Below, one piece after another: positions 60,746 to 64,000 of a DNA stretch of 64,000 nt. Position numbers and translations under genes: made by a program. Numbering within the stretch: position 1 is the stretch's first letter; every line of letters starts with the position of its first letter. A model generated the notes under the pieces. The model did no database searches. It was not told the origin of the DNA and saw only the letters and a list, made by a program, of their open reading frames with translations. Origin of the DNA: Quercus robur (taxonomy: Eukaryota; Streptophyta; Magnoliopsida; Fagales; Fagaceae); assembly GCF_932294415.1 (NCBI RefSeq), contig NC_065536.1, forward strand, positions 5,280,974-5,344,973, in the 5' to 3' direction.

Positions 60746-61715
60746 CAGGTACAGGTTTTATTTATTTATCCCTAAGATATGGATAGTGCCATTGAATATT
60801 TCTTTCTAGTATTTGTATCATTATATGTTTTGGAAAGTTATAGAGAGGTCAAGCTCTTTTTGAAGCAATAATCTCATGTGTGAAACATTTTAGGAGAGAA
60901 AAAAGTGCAGACACACAAGGAGAGAGTTGACATTTTCTCTTCCTAGCGTGGAATAAGAGCAATGTTACAGAATATTTTATTTTTCACACTTTGACAAGGT
61001 GATAAGGTTGTGGTTGGAACACCGCGTACAAATAAACCCACTCCACTTTTATTAGAACTAATAACAACCAGATCAACAATAGTGAGAAAGTGTCATTAGA
61101 ATTATTGTTGATCTTTGCAAGTCTTGGACAAGGCCTGAGAGTTGAGTTCCATTCGGGAACAAGTGAACTGAACTATTAGCTTCCTGTAAGCCCTTTTTTA
61201 TTTGTAACTTCTCTGAATGTGAATATTACAAATCTTTAAAGGAAGAGATAGCAGCAAAAAGTGTATCCACATTTCCTACATCCTTCTTTTGTTTAAATTT
61301 TCTCGTTGATAGTAGTGAACTACTCTTTCATCAAGCAATCAAATAACAGTGTTTTGATTTTGAAGCATGTTGGATCAGGCAATCGAAAGTAGTAGCATAC
61401 GACAATATTCACATGGACATCATTTCTAACCAAATTGATCAATACTACTCTCACATACACAAAGAAACCGCATGCTTGAACCCCCAAGCTTTTGAGAACA
61501 GTGTTGCCATTCTACTCCTTAATTTCCCTTTTCATATCACTTTCTCATAATATATCTCCATGACAATGTATGCTGTTTTGTATAACAAAATCAACTCAAG
61601 TTTAAATCACTCGCCTATGCCCTAACCACCAACCAACCAAATGCTATCTAACAAATGAAGTTACAAATGAAGATATTGCTAGAAATTCCAATGATCTTGA
61701 TGTGTCAAATTGAAA
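60746..61715. other. Spacer and probable 3' flank of AP-3 mu
   Basis: No gene is seen. The part nearest 61,715 should contain the 3' UTR of the minus-strand gene, but I could not fix a polyadenylation site. Confidence 0.45.
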
Positions 61716-63463
61716 TCATGATCTAACTTCAAATTCCCCTGCACGTGTGAGAGCTCGAAAACCTTTGTAGGGACGATTAGGTAGATTCTTCAGATCAAGT
61801 TTATCTATTTGTAGGCCAGAGAGGGCAACACCCATAATTCTAAACGATACTTGAAATGTGGGAAATACATGAAGGCGCTCTAACCCTGTCTCAAGCACAA
61901 AAGTTCCAGACATTGAAGGGGCCTTGTCTTTTGGGATCCGTCCAATTGACCATGAGCAGGTCTGCAGAAGCACACCAACTATATATAATTAATTTCTAAT
62001 AAAAGAAATATCATAAAAAAATGCATCTTAAGTTCTTAACCTAGGAGTTTTATGCAAGAATGTAAAAAACTCTATCACATGAACAGCGTGCTCTATAGTA
62101 GTTTGTGAATCCATTTATCTGTTCTTTTAAGTGTAAGCGTAGCTGGTTTATCTTAGGGTCTGCAGCTCATTGCTGCTAGTGGTATTTTGTATTGTATGTT
62201 ATGTAGTGCAGCTGTTTGTATCTTGTTTCTGTTTAATAAAAGTTCACATTCATCCAAAAGGAGAAGAAGAAACTAGGAATTTTATAAATACAAGCAAGCA
62301 ATACCATTTATCAGAAATCTAACTAGTCATAGAAGCAGCAGTGGAGATGTATATTCTGATTTTCTAGACAAGTGACATCATGTTATCTACAAGACTATAC
62401 ACTTTTGGCCCTTAAAGTTTGGGTTTGTTTTCATTTTGACCCTTCATGTTTGATTCTGTTTTAGTATTGGCCCTACCATCCATTTCCGTTAGTAATCTAG
62501 CGACACTTGGCATTATATTGGTGATGTGGTTTAATCTGGCACTTAATGGTCAGATTGCCAGCAGAAATGGACAGCAGGGCCAATATGAAAATGGAATCAT
62601 ATATGAAGGGGCTAAAATAAAAATTTTGAAATGTATAGTGTCTAAATAAAAACAACCCCAAACTTAAAGGGCTAAAGATGTACTTTAGTCTTATCTTCGA
62701 TGAACAAAACAAACCATGAGAACATACATGAAAAACCATCTCTTTCCTCTGGAATCTACGTGACAAGTTTAACACCAAATACTATAACTAAAAGAAAACA
62801 TAGAGTACCTTATTAGTAAGGATATTTACTGTTCCATGATTTGAAGTCAGATCAGCTGATAAAATGCAAGGAGGCAGTTTAAATTGCACGGTTATTGAGT
62901 CGATTGTCTTTCCAGGATCGTTTCGTATTCCAACCATCACATTGACACGACATGTTCCCGCATCGGATGTTAGCTGCGGTTTTACATATATAGGAGTACT
63001 CTTCAACTTTTTAACCCTGTATAAATATAAACAGATTGTTTAAACTAAAATACAAATATACAAGAACTAATTGGCAGATTATAAAAATTGTGATCGTCCT
63101 TGCTTCCCCAAACCCACCCATGTCACTCACATACATTTCTGTCTGGTACACAAATTATATAACTCTTGTCAGTAAAAGATAAAACTATAGCAGAACTCCA
63201 CCGCAGTCAAAAGAATTAATAGTTAGGGGATTAATATCTCCTCAACAACACACCTGTAACTCATGAGCTTAAACTGTCCATCTGGAGGCACAAATGATAG
63301 AATTTGATGGGACTCCCAAGGTCGAAACCGAACGCAGGGATGGAATCTCACATCATCCAAGATGGAAGGGTTTGCAAATGAAAGAGTTAAATCAGGAAGA
63401 CCTGAGAGATGGGAGTTCACTTGAACTTCACCATAAATCTCGCATTTCACCAATGCTCCATCC
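61716..63463 (-). CDS. AP3M: AP-3 complex subunit mu, last three coding exons (partial)
   Basis: Medium subunit of the AP-3 adaptor, which sorts membrane cargo from Golgi/endosomes to the vacuole. Minus-strand exons are 63,463-63,254, 63,016-62,809 and 61,961-61,716, with GT-AG introns and consistent phase (SYR/VKKLKS and NILTNK/TCSWSI junctions). Together they give about 220 residues of the C-terminal mu-homology domain, including VKCEIYGEVQVNSHLSG, FHPCVRFRPWESHQILSFVP and LHVFPTFQVSFRIMG, ending GEFEVRS at TGA 61,716. These match plant AP-3 mu closely. Upstream exons lie beyond the right edge. No damage is seen, so this is probably a working single-copy housekeeping gene. The 847-bp last intron contains a MITE. 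Confidence 0.95.
62398..62690. mobile_element. MITE inside the last AP-3 mu intron
   Basis: CTTTTGGCCCTTAAAGTTTG on the left is mirrored by CCCCAAACTTAAAGGGCTAAA on the right, with interior ATCCATTTCCGTTAG and GCAGAAATGGACAGC also paired. It belongs to the TTTGGCCC class of palindromic MITEs. Its right half and flank recur at 43,193-43,455. Confidence 0.65.
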
Positions 63464-64000
63464 CTGAGTAGAATTCGCAAGCAGAATATTAATTTTTTTT
63501 TTTTTTTATGGAACAAAAAAATATTACTTAGCACATCTCAAGTGTGAAACAATGCAGTGTAGATATATCAAACATACTGATCGAACTACTAAATAAGAAA
63601 GCTTTTATAAGACATATGTGGGACTCCAATAGTCAACGTAACCATAAAATGCTGATATATTTAGATTTGAAAAAGTCATTATCACATCGAAAACTCACAT
63701 AAGCAGCATGAAGAAGCAAAACTATATGAATGTTCAAAAAAGGAATGTGATGCTAGATAATACACTTTAAAACAAGAATTAAACAACAATGTTTCATTAA
63801 TTACCAAGAAAATGTGTTGCCCTCTCTAACACACCAATAATATTTGGCTGGCTGAATCCATGTGTAGCAAATTATTCATTATTCTAGAATTGACATTTCA
63901 AGTGGATGGAAACTAATCAAATCTCATTTTTCCAGAAGTCTAAAGGTAAGAACCTAATTCTCCATATCCAAATCATGAAATAAAGTATCACTTGAAGAAG
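63464..64000 (-). other. AP-3 mu intron running off the window
   Basis: Directly 5' of the TTCTACTCAG acceptor of the exon at 63,463. No further exon could be recognised before the right edge. Confidence 0.6.

Overview
The window is plant nuclear DNA, almost certainly from a dicot and probably a woody one. The evidence is a complete TIR-NB-ARC-LRR resistance gene (a class absent from grasses), the plant-type AP-3 mu adaptin exons, a WAK-like ectodomain gene, plant intron borders and dense plant transposon remains. A Fagales origin would fit my impression of the repeats, but I cannot prove it. Real host genes are sparse; most of the window is transposon debris and AT-rich spacer.

Layout. Positions 1 to about 8,356 look like mitochondrial DNA placed in the nucleus (NUMT): a plastid-derived trnH-GUG, a mitochondrial trnE-UUC, no intact protein gene, and degraded LINE and plant-mobile-domain-like fragments. 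From 8,357 to 16,962 lies a large inverted duplication (arms about 1.5 to 1.8 kb, roughly 95% alike in the stretch I aligned by eye). Its 5.3-kb centre holds dead LTR-retrotransposon pieces: a gypsy gag, a plant transposon protein (Transposase_32 type), a polypurine tract and a 3' LTR. From 18,944 to 24,870 there is a tandem duplication whose second unit gained several insertions.

The best gene is a five-exon TNL at 25,355-30,037 (+), predicted 1,195 aa with all signature motifs. The next 14 kb is spacer with MITEs, a likely solo LTR (38.5-39.5 kb) and a LINE RNase H remnant. At 43,999-48,892 is a full-length PIF/Harbinger transposon with TTA target duplications, an apparently intact Myb/SANT-like accessory gene and a DDE transposase broken by one in-frame stop. 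A deleted relative sits 1.3 kb away in opposite orientation (50,235-51,387). The two share a subterminal 18-bp-arm hairpin and a 22-bp-period repeat array.

The right part holds a short WAK-like secreted protein gene without a kinase domain (53,452-54,084, +), a hAT MITE with a perfect 8-bp target duplication (59,797-60,209), and the last three coding exons of AP-3 complex subunit mu on the minus strand (61,716-63,463), running off the right edge. The host genes look functionally unrelated: TNL for pathogen sensing, WAK-like for cell-wall binding, AP-3 mu for vacuolar sorting. I found no operon-like or defence-island-like system. The most interesting structured signals are the Harbinger pair and the inverted duplication abutting the mitochondrial insert.
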